From NCBI GenBank assembly GCA_028713155.1, contig JAQTPA010000009.1:1-40319 (forward strand): a stretch of DNA of 40,319 bases, read 5' to 3'. This DNA comes from Candidatus Omnitrophota bacterium (GTDB lineage Bacteria > Omnitrophota > Gorgyraeia > Gygaellales > Profunditerraquicolaceae). How positions within the stretch are numbered: position 1 is the first letter of the stretch; each line of letters opens with the position of its first letter. Below are positions 40,236 through 40,319 of the stretch, in pieces. The translations under genes and the position numbers were made by a program. Under the pieces are notes generated by a model that was given only the letters and a program-made list of their open reading frames with translations, was not told the origin of the DNA and made no database searches.

Positions 40236-40319
40236 GTGGGGTGCCAGAGTGGTCGAATGGGCCTGTCTTGAAAACAGGTGTCCTTCACGGGACCGTGAGT
40301 TCGAATCCCACCCCCACCG
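40235..40319 (+). tRNA. tRNA-Ser (anticodon TGA), runs to the window end
   Basis: Acceptor GGTGGGG (40235-40241) pairs with CCCCACC (40312-40318), with a discriminator G at 40319. The anticodon stem CCTGT/ACAGG encloses CTTGAAA (anticodon TGA), and a long variable arm follows, as in all tRNA-Ser. The T-stem shows one A-C mismatch. Whether CCA follows is beyond the window. Confidence 0.95.

Overview
The window most likely comes from an uncultured Gram-negative (diderm) bacterium of the Candidatus Omnitrophota (OP3) lineage. The lineage call rests on one protein, the 1165-residue phosphoglycerate kinase fusion at 10417-13914. Its secretion-type N-terminus, roughly 330-residue N-terminal module and 'SASSAIT'/'SSSP' linkers I remember from large Omnitrophota proteins; this is memory, not a search. 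The diderm call is firmer: the window carries BamA, an OmpH/Skp chaperone and a lipid A cluster (lpxD, lpxC-fabZ, lpxA, lpxI). Four-subunit pyruvate-type ferredoxin oxidoreductase, ferredoxin and a ferritin-like protein point to anaerobic, ferredoxin-based metabolism.

Layout. 1-4676: a tight co-directional run of small housekeeping genes (TtcA-type tRNA thiolase, rmuC, DUF167, PgeF-type laccase-domain protein, flavodoxin, cutA, ccdA-like, thioredoxin-like). 4677-9545: a possible gene remnant, a MetE-like methyltransferase, then por gamma-delta-alpha-beta, a ferritin-like protein and a ferredoxin, closed by a terminator. 9545-10120: the only minus-strand gene, a SurA-N-like membrane-anchored protein, divergent from the PGK fusion. 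10207-13967: promoter, structured leader with an internal terminator, PGK fusion, terminator. 13980-18840: a small basic ORF, hisG, a 33-residue AURKAIP1/COX24-type ribosomal mini-protein, a TPR protein, split transketolase and ispE. 18868-25735: zinc-ribbon spoVG, tRNA-Gln, glmU, prs, rplY, pth, rpsF, ssb, rpsR, rplI, dnaB. 25776-32682: outer-membrane and lipid A block. 32718-36217: a small glycogen-binding-like protein, a radical SAM protein, tRNA-Arg, two lipoproteins and a GT-C-type membrane protein. 36267-40319: tRNA-Lys, archease, rtcB, serS, a membrane protein and tRNA-Ser.

How it works together. Much of the window is core information processing and envelope biogenesis in compact operons with start/stop overlaps. 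Four tRNA genes sit directly against or between protein genes, so tRNA processing probably cuts several of these transcripts. Several genes (rmuC, bamA, archease) have a TATAAT box 6-7 bases before the ATG and no Shine-Dalgarno sequence, which suggests leaderless mRNAs. Short GC-rich palindromes recur between and inside genes; one double copy is inserted in frame in ispE.

I see no CRISPR array, insertion sequence, prophage or defence island. The most unusual items are the exported-looking PGK fusion with its structured leader, the in-frame palindromes and the tRNA-punctuated transcripts.
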